Assembly (NCBI GenBank): GCA_027493055.1
Contig: JAPUDO010000031.1
Span: 26,350 to 90,349 of the forward strand
Direction of reading: 5' to 3'
Length of the DNA: 64,000 bases
Source: Niabella sp.
GTDB taxonomy: Bacteria > Bacteroidota > Bacteroidia > Chitinophagales > Chitinophagaceae
Made by a program: the position numbers and the translations under genes. Below are positions 1 to 7,751 of the stretch, piece by piece. Position 1 is the stretch's first letter. Each line of letters opens with the position of its first letter. Under the pieces are notes generated by a model that saw nothing but the letters and a program-made list of their open reading frames with translations, did not search any database and was not told the origin of the DNA.

Positions 1-93
1 TTTTGTCGATTCTTATTTTGGATAGCAATGTCAAAAATAGGGAGAATAGCTTTTTTCATAGCTTATTTCCTTTATTTTTTTAAGCCCGAAGGG
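1..93. repeat. Direct repeat, copy 1 (partial at window edge)
   Basis: The first 93 bases recur almost exactly at 178-269. The copies differ by one T in a T-run and one A/G change near the end, and both finish in CCCGAAGGG. The repeat runs into the window edge, so the unit may be longer. The period is 177 bp. No protein is credible here; a 61-aa frame through it is AT-rich and low-complexity. Confidence 0.85.
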
Positions 94-177
94 TAGCATT
101 GTATTTATTCCACGCCTATCGAGGTTCTGCTTTTTGTTATTATTTTTCTATGATTAGTATCTCTTCGGGATTTTGTT

Positions 178-269
178 TTTTGTCGATTCTTATTTTGGAT
201 AGCAATGTCAAAAATAGGGAGAATAGCTTTTTCATAGCTTATTTCCTTTGTTTTTTTAAGCCCGAAGGG
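178..269. repeat. Direct repeat, copy 2
   Basis: This is the second copy of the 1-93 element, again ending in CCCGAAGGG, after which the two flanks diverge. It is bracketed by an imperfect inverted pair: CTCTTCGGGATTTT at 161-174 and AAAATCCCGTAGGGA at 308-322. That arrangement suggests a palindrome-bounded, non-coding repeat unit rather than a gene remnant. Confidence 0.8.
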
Positions 270-307
270 CTGAAAAAATTATAGAAAAATGGGGTATCAT
301 TTTCCAT

Positions 308-326
308 AAAATCCCGTAGGGATGAC
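308..326. repeat. REP-like intergenic repeat fragment
   Basis: The stretch AAAATCCCGTAGGGATGAC is a small imperfect palindrome (TCCC/GGGA). From memory of Bacteroidota genomes, words of this kind (CCCGTAGGGATGA) recur in many intergenic regions. A genome-wide count would settle it. The rest of 327-443 shows no gene, terminator or promoter that I can support. Confidence 0.5.
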
Positions 327-443
327 ATTATTAATCCAATTATTCAAACAAATATTTTCGTCCTGGTCATTATTATCGTCGACCGATCTTTCTGTAGCAT
401 GGCTTACGAGCAGATAATATCTGTAAGGGTAAAATCAGGAGAT

Positions 444-1001
444 TTAAACTTTATCCAGTTTCAGATACCCTATATGCAGCTTGTCCTCCGGCAGGTTCTC
501 AAAAGGCTCAATTACCAGTGAGAATTTTTCCTTTTGTTGGGGCGGAAGAATGTCTTCAACGTTCAGTATCTCATCCACATCCACGCCATACTTATTGTCT
601 ACATGGCTGACTCCTTTCTTATCATCCGTATTGTAATCCTTATAAAAGCTGGTCTGTTTGGCGTTTTGAATGGCTTTGGCCATATCATAAGCAACTGTTA
701 ATAATTTGTAATGATGTTCTTCAAATGAGCCTGGCAGATACCCGCCCAGGTTGATGAAAAAAAGATTTTGATTTTTAGGAACAGGTGAGGCTTTTTCTGT
801 TATAGATATGCTATACCCTTCAACAGCGGTTATCTCGCGCCAGCTATCAATATGAATCTTTCCTGCACCGGGCCAGAACGCTTTTATATCCGGCACTATA
901 TCCTGCAGGCTCTTACCAATGCAGAAAAATACATCATGTTGCTCTGTATGCCTGCCCGGAGGAGTACAGCCAAGCAAAAGATAAAATAGCTTATAGCTCA
1001 T
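444..1001 (-). CDS. DUF1543 domain protein
   Basis: This is a 185-aa cytosolic protein with the layout of DUF1543: an N-terminal [14 protein letters not shown] segment followed by two similar alpha/beta halves (about residues 12-65 and 80-150; the second holds [17 protein letters not shown]). The function of the family is not established. I chose the ATG at 1001 instead of the upstream in-frame ATG at 1049. It gives the classic ATGA overlap with the stop of the YyaL-like gene (stop at 998-1000) and matches the expected N-terminus. The two genes are therefore probably translationally coupled. No terminator is obvious downstream. Confidence 0.75.
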   Translation of the reverse strand: MSYKLFYLLLGCTPPGRHTEQHDVFFCIGKSLQDIVPDIKAFWPGAGKIHIDSWREITAVEGYSISITEKASPVPKNQNLFFINLGGYLPGSFEEHHYKLLTVAYDMAKAIQNAKQTSFYKDYNTDDKKGVSHVDNKYGVDVDEILNVEDILPPQQKEKFSLVIEPFENLPEDKLHIGYLKLDKV

Positions 1002-3061
1002 TTCAGTTGTTTTAATAAATCTTCTATTTGGAACACGGGTTGCCGGCATGCGTAATTTTCACATAAAAAAATAGACAACGGCTTATCAGAGATCTTGTCC
1101 TTCAACAGGGGATAGTTACTATCTGCTTTGGCGGATGCCATGATAATACTGAAGGGTAGCGGCGTATGTAAAAGGCGGTCCAGGGCTTCTTTGTAATCTC
1201 CTATTAATACAATCTCCCTGGTTCCTTTTATGGATTGATACAAGGCGTCCAGCCAAACGCCAAAGGAGGTGGGATATTTTATGGCAACATTGCTCAATCC
1301 TGTAATCATACTTTGTGCCCGCTGCCGCCACAGGTTGTTATCAAACAAAATACCCAGTTCCAGTAAATTCAGCGCCATTACAGCGTTGCCGCTTGGTGTG
1401 GCGCCATCATACACTTCTTTTTTCCTTACAATAACGTCCTGCTGCTGTTCGGGGGTATAATAAAAATACCCGCCGGGCTCTGAAAAATCTATAATAACTT
1501 TTTCGCAGAGCGTTTGGGCTTTGGATAAATAATTAGTATCAGCGGTTATGCGGTACAATTGTAAAAGCGCCTGGATAAGATGGGCATGGTCGTCTAAAAA
1601 CGCCGGGAATTTTGCAGTGCCATTTTTCCATACATGTTTCAGGTTGCCGTCAGCATCAGCAAATGCTTCCAGCAAGAATTGCATATTCTCAACAGCTTTT
1701 TGCTTATAATGCCCATTGCCTGTAACCGTATAAGCCTTGCTATAAGCAGTGTTCATTAAAGCGTTCCAGCTTAAGATTACTTTATCATCTAATGCCGGGC
1801 GTATCCTTTTTTCGCGTTCTTCCAATAATTTCTTATTGCATTTTTCAATCAACGCCTGCAAGGCTGCTGCATCCATGCCCTGCTTTTCGGCAAGGGTTGG
1901 CAAGGGCTCTAACACCCGTAAAATATTAGTGTGTTCCCAGTTGCCTTGTTCTGTTATATCGTAGTAAGCACAATAGAGCGCAGCATCGGTGCCTAAAATA
2001 TTTTGTACTTCTGTCCGGTCCCACACATAAAATTTCCCTTCCACGCCTTCGCTGTCTGCATCTAATGCGGCATAGAAGCCACCGTAGGGATGCTGTAATT
2101 CTCTTTCCACAAATACAATGGTATGCTCAATGGCGGTCTTATATTTTTTGTTCCTGGTGAGCAGGTATGCTTCGCTTAAAACCGAAATCAGCAAAGCGTT
2201 ATCATACAGCATTTTTTCAAAATGTGGCGCCAGCCATTCGGTATCGGTTGAGTAGCGTGCAAAGCCTCCGCCCAGCTGGTCGTAAATACCGCCATCGATC
2301 ATTTTATCGAGGCTGAGTAATGCCTGCTGTAATGCAGCCTCCCCCAAACCCCCTCCGGAAGAGGGGGCTTTGTTTAGCCCATGGGATGAATTGTTAAAGT
2401 AATAGTACCTTAATAGGAACTGGATGGAAAAGCTTTGAGGAAATTTGGGTGCCCTGCCAAAGCCGCCCCATTGTTTGTCCGCCTGCTGTAAAAGGTTTTC
2501 ACATGCGGTGTCTATTTGTTCAATGGAAAATAGTTGTGTTGCTGGTGTAATGCCAAAATCGTTGGATTGAAACAGGTGCCGGGTCAATCCGTTAGCCTGT
2601 TCTTCAATAGCTTCTCTTTTACTCCGGAAGGCATCGGCAACGGCTATCAAAACATCTTTCCAAGAGGCCCGGTTCATTACTGCTTGTGGTGGAAAATAAG
2701 TACCTCCATAAAAAGGCTTTTTCTGTGGTGTAAGAAAAACATTAAGCGGCCAGCCACCACTTCCGGCCATGGCCTGTACGGCATCCATATAAATATGATC
2801 CAGGTCGGGCCTTTCTTCACGGTCTATTTTAATGTTGATAAAATGCTTGTTCATCAACGTTGCAGTATCTTTATCTTCAAAGCTTTCGCGCTCCATTACA
2901 TGGCACCAATGGCAGGCTGCATAGCCTATGCTTACTAAAATAGGCTTGTCTTCTTCAATTGCTTTTTGCAGGGCTTCTTCACCCCATGGATACCAGTTTA
3001 CGGGATTGTGCGCATGTTGCAAAAGGTAAGGGCTGGTTTCGTGTATTAGTGCATTAGGCAT
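998..3061 (-). CDS. YyaL/DUF255 thioredoxin-domain protein
   Basis: This 687-aa protein has an N-terminal thioredoxin-like domain (about 1-160) with the CHWCHVM active-site motif (Cys50, Cys53), then DREERPDLD and [11 protein letters not shown], then an (alpha/alpha) barrel like N-acylglucosamine 2-epimerases. It belongs to the YyaL/SPATA20 family, whose biochemical role is poorly known. The length is normal. Odd feature: residues about 222-242 ([16 protein letters not shown]) are encoded by GC-rich DNA at 2337-2392 that matches intergenic repeats elsewhere in the window, so a repeat seems to have entered the gene in frame without breaking it. The stop overlaps the start of the DUF1543 gene. 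Confidence 0.9.
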   Translation of the reverse strand: MPNALIHETSPYLLQHAHNPVNWYPWGEEALQKAIEEDKPILVSIGYAACHWCHVMERESFEDKDTATLMNKHFINIKIDREERPDLDHIYMDAVQAMAGSGGWPLNVFLTPQKKPFYGGTYFPPQAVMNRASWKDVLIAVADAFRSKREAIEEQANGLTRHLFQSNDFGITPATQLFSIEQIDTACENLLQQADKQWGGFGRAPKFPQSFSIQFLLRYYYFNNSSHGLNKAPSSGGGLGEAALQQALLSLDKMIDGGIYDQLGGGFARYSTDTEWLAPHFEKMLYDNALLISVLSEAYLLTRNKKYKTAIEHTIVFVERELQHPYGGFYAALDADSEGVEGKFYVWDRTEVQNILGTDAALYCAYYDITEQGNWEHTNILRVLEPLPTLAEKQGMDAAALQALIEKCNKKLLEEREKRIRPALDDKVILSWNALMNTAYSKAYTVTGNGHYKQKAVENMQFLLEAFADADGNLKHVWKNGTAKFPAFLDDHAHLIQALLQLYRITADTNYLSKAQTLCEKVIIDFSEPGGYFYYTPEQQQDVIVRKKEVYDGATPSGNAVMALNLLELGILFDNNLWRQRAQSMITGLSNVAIKYPTSFGVWLDALYQSIKGTREIVLIGDYKEALDRLLHTPLPFSIIMASAKADSNYPLLKDKISDKPLSIFLCENYACRQPVFQIEDLLKQLK
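2337..2392 (-). repeat. Intergenic-type repeat inserted inside a coding sequence
   Basis: Read on the minus strand, the segment is a TCATCCCATGGGCTAAA word followed by CCCCCTCTTCCGGAGGGGG and TTTGGGGGAGGC. The second part aligns with the repeats at 27419, 49181 and 55817 (CTCCCT, gap, GGAGAGGGG, TT, GGGGTGAGG). All copies point the same way relative to the adjacent gene's transcription. Here the copy is read through as protein. Confidence 0.75.
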
Positions 3062-3071
3062 TGTAAATATT

Positions 3072-3157
3072 AAATGTAAAATTCAGCATTTAAAATGTAA
3101 AACTATAAAGCACTTTTCAATCTACATTCCGTATTCAACTTTTTTAATTTTACATTT
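3072..3157. repeat. Inverted repeat AAATGTAAAATT / AATTTTACATTT
   Basis: Perfect 12-base arms lie at 3072-3083 and 3146-3157 around an AT-rich spacer between the esterase and YyaL-like genes (both minus strand). The right arm supplies the final Met codon and the TAA stop of the esterase. The spacer contains further AATGTAAAA words. It may form a hairpin in the mRNA, but the stem is AT-rich and weak. Confidence 0.6.
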
Positions 3158-3965
3158 TATTTCCCCATCCCCATTTCAGGAATACCGGCATGGCCAGGCC
3201 CCAGGTAGGAACATCATGTTTACCATCCTCCAGTTCAAGATAAAAAATATCTTCGGGGTTGTAACCCTTATCGCGTAATTCTTTAATGTGATCTAAGGTG
3301 TCGTCTATTGAATCAATAATACCATTGTTGTTTCTGTCGCCGCTTTCATCCATGCGACCACACTCGAAAAAGAATTTCAGTCCGGGGGCATATTTCCCTT
3401 TGCGTATTTGCTGTTGCATAATACGATGTTTATTGTCATCGTATTTGTTATCGGACTGGTCTATGCTGCGCCACCACAGCGATCCTGAGAATACACCCAC
3501 TTTTGAAAATATACCGGGATGGTTCCATACAATATCAAGTGCGCTTAAGCCTCCCAGTGAGAAGCCGGCAAAGGCCGTTTCTTTAAATACGGGAACGTTA
3601 TATGTTTTTTTGATGAAGGGTAATAGCTCGTTCAGTATGAATTTGGTATATTCTCCTGCTTTGGCGCCCCTGCCTAAATAATCTTTTTTCCCGGCTACGC
3701 CATACTCTTGTTTCCTTTCTGTACCGGCTGTTATAGCTACGCATAATACCGGGGCAATAGCACCTTGTGCATAGAGATTACCAAGGATACGCTCCAGCTG
3801 CATAACAGGCATATCCTGGCCATCATTAATTAATAACAGGCTCATAGCTGCAGGATCTGAAATTTTTTGAGGTACATAAAGCCGGAGCTCTGCGTCTCTT
3901 TGCAGGTATTTTGATTTTACATTAATAGTGTCTACAATCAAATGTTGTTCTTCAGCAGTTTTCAT
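3150..3965 (-). CDS. Alpha/beta-hydrolase esterase (enterochelin esterase-like)
   Basis: This predicted esterase of 271 aa belongs to the Fes/IroE-like (esterase D) superfamily. The nucleophile elbow is GFSLGG (Ser at about residue 136), a late DGKH gives the likely catalytic His, and the acid would lie near the ECGRMDE segment. The segment DRNNNGIIDSIDD resembles a calcium-binding loop (alternating D/N and a final D). I start at the ATG at 3965; a longer reading from 3995 adds ten hydrophobic residues that look spurious. There is no clear signal peptide with the chosen start. The substrate is unknown; no siderophore genes are nearby. Confidence 0.75.
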   Translation of the reverse strand: MKTAEEQHLIVDTINVKSKYLQRDAELRLYVPQKISDPAAMSLLLINDGQDMPVMQLERILGNLYAQGAIAPVLCVAITAGTERKQEYGVAGKKDYLGRGAKAGEYTKFILNELLPFIKKTYNVPVFKETAFAGFSLGGLSALDIVWNHPGIFSKVGVFSGSLWWRSIDQSDNKYDDNKHRIMQQQIRKGKYAPGLKFFFECGRMDESGDRNNNGIIDSIDDTLDHIKELRDKGYNPEDIFYLELEDGKHDVPTWGLAMPVFLKWGWGNKM

Positions 3966-4225
3966 GAATATCAAAAATAGGGAAATGAAGCTCAATTTTT
4001 TACATGTAGTTTTTCAGGGTTGGCCAGGTTCCCATAAATAATAATAAAATGTGCCTGCCCCAAGACTAAATTATAGCAGATATAAAAATATTGCTTTATC
4101 GCAATTATAATTTTTGTTTATATCATATAAAAAAATATATTTGGATAGGAAGCATTTATGAATGACAGGTTTTTTGACAATCTTAAATAGCTGCTTAGCA
4201 TTATTTACCTATAAACAGTTTAACA

Positions 4226-5167
4226 ATGAAAAAAATTGGTATTCTTCATGGAAAGGAAAGGTCGTTTCCTAACGCTTTTGTTGAAAGAGTAAATAGTAAA
4301 AATATGGAGGGAATTATTGCTGAGCCAGTCAAAATTGATAAGGCATTACAGGGGCAGCCCAGCGGCTATGCTGTTATTATTGACCGTATTTCGCAGGATG
4401 TTCCTTTTTACAGAACCTGGCTTAAGAATGCGGCCCTTACAGGCACGGCGGTGATCAATAACCCCTTCTGGTGGAGCGCCGATGATAAGTATTTCAATAA
4501 TTGCTTAATGACGCAGATAGGTGTGCCGGTTCCCAAAACGGCTATCCTTCCTTCCAATGAAATGCCTGATGACACCAGTCCCGATTCGTTTGCGAATCTT
4601 TCCTATCCTTTAGACTGGCATAGTATTTTTGAAGAAGTAGGTTTCCCCGCTTATATGAAGCCTTTTGCCGGTGGTGGCTGGAAAAATGTGTACAAGCTGA
4701 ACAGTATGGAAGAGTTCTATGAAAAGCATAATGAAACGGGACAGCTGGTAATGCTGCTCCAGGAAGAGATTCTTTTTGAGGAATACTATCGTTGTTATTG
4801 CATAGGCGGTAAGCATGTGCGTATTATGCCCTATGAGCCACGTAACCCGCATCATCTCCGTTATAAAGCCGATTTTGCCCCTTCAGAAGAAAAGCTGGAA
4901 GAAATGACAGATATTGTTCTGAAAATAAATAAATACCTGGGGTACGATTTTAATACGGTGGAGCTGGCTTTAAGAAATGGCGTGCCTTATGCAATAGATT
5001 TCTGCAACCCTGCCCCTGATGCGGATATAGCCAGTGTTGGTGAAGAAAATTTTGAATGGGTAGTAGAAACTGCCGCAAACTTTGCTATTGAAAAGGCTTT
5101 AGTCAATAACGGAGGCGATAACCTCACCTGGGGAGAATATGTAAAGCAAAGTGCGGGTAAGGGTTGA
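4226..5167 (+). CDS. ATP-grasp family ligase (RimK/glutathione synthetase-like)
   Basis: This 313-aa protein has an ATP-grasp domain in its C-terminal two thirds: a nucleotide-binding Lys in AYMKPFAGGGWKNVY, then LLQEEI, then the metal-binding tail VELALRNGVPYAIDFCNP (Glu and Asn ligands). ATP-grasp ligases join a carboxylate to an amine through an acyl phosphate. The next gene, 98 bp downstream on the same strand, is a YbdK-type carboxylate-amine ligase, so the two probably act in sequence on a small peptide or amino-acid conjugate. The substrate cannot be read from sequence. The gene lies 260 bp from the divergent esterase. Confidence 0.8.
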   Translation: MKKIGILHGKERSFPNAFVERVNSKNMEGIIAEPVKIDKALQGQPSGYAVIIDRISQDVPFYRTWLKNAALTGTAVINNPFWWSADDKYFNNCLMTQIGVPVPKTAILPSNEMPDDTSPDSFANLSYPLDWHSIFEEVGFPAYMKPFAGGGWKNVYKLNSMEEFYEKHNETGQLVMLLQEEILFEEYYRCYCIGGKHVRIMPYEPRNPHHLRYKADFAPSEEKLEEMTDIVLKINKYLGYDFNTVELALRNGVPYAIDFCNPAPDADIASVGEENFEWVVETAANFAIEKALVNNGGDNLTWGEYVKQSAGKG

Positions 5168-5200
5168 GCTAACAGGTAAAAAGTTTAATAACTGGCAATT

Positions 5201-5263
5201 ATTGGCTCATTGGCAAATTAGCTCATCAGCACATTATCACATTAGCTAATTATCACATTAACA
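5201..5263. repeat. Word-type intergenic repeat (TTAGCTCAT / CATTATCACATT)
   Basis: The spacer between the ATP-grasp and YbdK genes is built of near-copies of the words GCTCAT, AATTAGC and CATTATCACATT, running up to the ATG. A related stretch precedes the kdgA start at 55051-55108. The composition is AT-rich and non-coding. Confidence 0.65.
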
Positions 5264-5265
5264 TT

Positions 5266-6375
5266 ATGGTACTGAATTATAAAGCATTTACACTTGGTGT
5301 AGAAGAAGAATACATGGTGCTTGACCCTGAAACGTATGAGCTTAAAAGCCATGAGCAGCGAATTGTGCATGAAGGGCAAAAGACCATCAAAGATAAAGTG
5401 AAGGCCGAAATGCACCAGGCCGTTGTAGAAGTGGGCACCGATATTTGCCAGGATATTGAAGAAGCCTATAAAGACGTGGCTTTGTTACGCAAAACCATAC
5501 ATAGCATTGCCGGCGATATAGGCCTTACCCTGGGCGCATCGGGCACTCATCCTTTCAGCCATTGGCAAAAACAGCTGATTACGGATCAGCAGCGTTATAA
5601 CGAGATTATTACAGAGCTCCAGGATGCGGCCAGGAGCAACCTCATTTTTGGTTTGCATGTGCATGTAGGAATGGAAAGCCGGGAGCTGGCTAACCATATT
5701 GCCAACTCAACACGCTATTTCCTCCCTCATATATTTGCGTTAAGCACCAATTCTCCTTTCTGGGAAGGACGTACTACCGGTTACAAGTCTTACCGTACCA
5801 AGGTTTTTGATAAATTTCCGCGCACGGGCATACCCGATGCTTTTGAAAGTATTGAAGCGTATGACAACTATGTTAAAATGCTTATCAAAACCAATTGCAT
5901 TGATAATGCTAAAAAAATATGGTGGGACCTGCGGGTGCATCCTTTCTTTAATACAGTAGAATTCAGGATCTGCGATATACCCATGACGGTTGATGAAACG
6001 GTTGCTATTGCTGCATTGTTTCAGGCTATCTGCGCGCGTATATATATGCTAAGGAGCAAAAACCTGAACTACATTCAATATTCAAGGGCGTTAATTAATG
6101 AGAATAAATGGCGGGCCAGCCGTTATGGACTGGATGGAAGACTGATAGATTTTGGCAAAGAGGAGGAGGTGAACACCCGTGCGCTTATTTACGAGCTGCT
6201 CGATTTTATTGATCCGGTGCTTAACCACCTGGGCAGCAGGGACCGCGTGAACTACGTGCACAAAATGCTGGAACATGGTACCGGGGCCGACAGGCAGCTT
6301 GCTATGTTTGAAGAAACGAAAGACCTTCGTTACGTAGCCAAATACATCAGCGATAGCTTTTTACACGGAATTTAA
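5266..6375 (+). CDS. Carboxylate-amine ligase, YbdK/GCS2 family
   Basis: This 369-aa protein matches the glutamate-cysteine ligase family 2 fold. Visible motifs are GVEEEYMVLDP at the N-terminus (the acidic metal/ATP site), GLHVHVGM in the middle and EFRICDIPMT near residue 230. E. coli YbdK shows weak glutamate-cysteine ligase activity, but the physiological substrate of the family is usually unknown. Pairing with the upstream ATP-grasp gene parallels the two-step GshA-GshB logic: one enzyme makes a gamma-linked dipeptide and the second extends it. The stop overlaps by a few bases with the stop of the convergent SprT-like gene. Confidence 0.85.
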   Translation: MVLNYKAFTLGVEEEYMVLDPETYELKSHEQRIVHEGQKTIKDKVKAEMHQAVVEVGTDICQDIEEAYKDVALLRKTIHSIAGDIGLTLGASGTHPFSHWQKQLITDQQRYNEIITELQDAARSNLIFGLHVHVGMESRELANHIANSTRYFLPHIFALSTNSPFWEGRTTGYKSYRTKVFDKFPRTGIPDAFESIEAYDNYVKMLIKTNCIDNAKKIWWDLRVHPFFNTVEFRICDIPMTVDETVAIAALFQAICARIYMLRSKNLNYIQYSRALINENKWRASRYGLDGRLIDFGKEEEVNTRALIYELLDFIDPVLNHLGSRDRVNYVHKMLEHGTGADRQLAMFEETKDLRYVAKYISDSFLHGI

Positions 6376-6998
6376 GGACTTTCTATTATACGCACCTCGT
6401 AAATAGCGCTGAAAAGGTAAACCTTTCCGGTAGTTATTTCAACACAGGTATAACGTTTGGTACGCTTAGGGCCTTTTTTAAAACTGCGGCCGTCTTTAAT
6501 ACCAAAAATGGTGTTTTCTGGCAATGCTTCTAACAAAACGTACCCGTCTTTTTTTACATTGTATCTGTATAAAACTCTTTGCAGGCCTTCTTCCGAACAG
6601 GTAGAAGCGCCGGGATTCCGCAAAGTGTTCAGCAGCTCTTTAGCAATATCTGCCGGAAAAATATTTTTCTCTATAAACTGTGCCAGTATCTGCCCGTAAA
6701 TGTTTTTCCACTCTTTACCATGAGCCTGTACTTTATTGCCGTATTTTTCATACGTTACCAGGTGGGCCAGCTCATGTAAGAGCGTAATTAAAAAAGCATA
6801 TTTATTCAGGTTGCCGTTTACGCTAATACGGTGGTGTTGGGTATCTATGCGGTGCCGGTAATCTCCTAATACCGAGTTCCTGCTTTTGGCGATGGTTAAA
6901 TGTACCTTGTAGAAATTAAGATAAGCAATAACCGGCTCATAAGTATTATCTGGTAAATATTGAGCCAGCTCCCCCAACGGCACCTCCTTTTTAGGCAT
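6372..6998 (-). CDS. SprT-like zinc metalloprotease family protein
   Basis: This 208-aa protein has the SprT-like signature HELAH (His75, Glu76, His79) and a third ligand in AHGKEW (His93). Eukaryotic relatives (Spartan) cleave DNA-protein crosslinks; the bacterial proteins are little studied. It starts 8 bp inside the end of the upstream membrane-protein gene, so translation is probably coupled, and its stop overlaps the stop of the convergent ybdK-like gene. Confidence 0.85.
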   Translation of the reverse strand: MPKKEVPLGELAQYLPDNTYEPVIAYLNFYKVHLTIAKSRNSVLGDYRHRIDTQHHRISVNGNLNKYAFLITLLHELAHLVTYEKYGNKVQAHGKEWKNIYGQILAQFIEKNIFPADIAKELLNTLRNPGASTCSEEGLQRVLYRYNVKKDGYVLLEALPENTIFGIKDGRSFKKGPKRTKRYTCVEITTGKVYLFSAIYEVRIIESP

Positions 6999-7398
6999 TC
7001 TTATTATTTCTTAAAGCTTTTTGTAAAGAAGATACTTCAATTACATTATACAATATATAAATACCCAGGCAGGCAAATAAAGAGGTTTTATCTACATTCC
7101 CGTTGTTAGAATAAATGTAAACAAATGCAGCAATGCCACAGGCAAAAAGCCTTATAATAAAGCCGGTGTAAAAAACACGTACAAATACATGGGGATTAGG
7201 ATTGCTGATGGCTTTCAGACCGTTTCTTATAGTAAAGATCCCCACCAGGAACAATATAATATTAGCTATAAGCAATACATCAGTGTCTACCCCTGCTTTT
7301 ATCAGCCTGCTTTTAAAAACCAGGAAGAAAGAACTTAAAAGCACAAAAACGAGTATCATCAATTTCAGAGGGCTAAAGCCTTTTTTATTTGCTTCCAT
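6991..7398 (-). CDS. Hypothetical four-helix membrane protein near AtpZ
   Basis: This 135-aa protein has four hydrophobic helices (about residues 10-28, 40-58, 72-95, 108-125) and a basic C-terminus. It overlaps the AtpZ gene upstream by 14 bp and the SprT-like gene downstream by 8 bp. In Bacteroidota the gene after atpZ often codes for a similar small membrane protein that precedes atpB; from position and topology this may be such an ATP-synthase-associated protein, but I do not recognise a named domain. Confidence 0.65.
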   Translation of the reverse strand: MEANKKGFSPLKLMILVFVLLSSFFLVFKSRLIKAGVDTDVLLIANIILFLVGIFTIRNGLKAISNPNPHVFVRVFYTGFIIRLFACGIAAFVYIYSNNGNVDKTSLFACLGIYILYNVIEVSSLQKALRNNKNA

Positions 7399-7606
7399 TA
7401 TTCTTATTCTTTTTCCCGGTTTCTTTAATGAGTTTGTAAAATGTTATTCCCAATACCAGCAAAGGTAAGGTTACTGTAAATAAAGGGGCAAGGTTAAACT
7501 TTTCATCCAGCCATATACCGCCATACACAGCCAGGCCAATCATAACCAATAGCTGTGAAGTAATGCCCAGGTACCGGAGCCATGAACTGTACTTTTTTGT
7601 TTCCAA
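7385..7606 (-). CDS. atpZ: AtpZ/AtpI-type F0F1 ATPase accessory protein
   Basis: This short 73-aa protein has two membrane helices (about 13-32 and 39-60) with the AtpZ/AtpI pattern: an N-terminal LRYLG segment, then AVYGGIWLDEKF between the helices. Family members are implicated in F0 assembly and in Mg2+/Ca2+ handling. The start is a TTG at 7606 because no in-frame ATG precedes the first helix and an in-frame TAA stands just upstream. The atp operon itself does not follow here; the next genes are a membrane protein and SprT. Confidence 0.65.
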   Translation of the reverse strand: METKKYSSWLRYLGITSQLLVMIGLAVYGGIWLDEKFNLAPLFTVTLPLLVLGITFYKLIKETGKKNKNNGSK

Positions 7607-7751
7607 GAATTAATTTGTCTTTATTGGGTTCATTTAGAAAGTCAAAATTAAAGTTCCTGGTTTTAAATTTTAGGAATAAGTTCGCTATTAAAAATGTAGA
7701 TTTACTGCAATTTTGCTTCCCTGTAGTGAAGAATTTTAAACAGCATATTGA

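Noticed and set aside
99-284. 61-aa frame in the repeat region
   Set aside because: It is low-complexity Phe/Ser-rich, made of the direct repeat, with no ribosome site or homology that I recognise.
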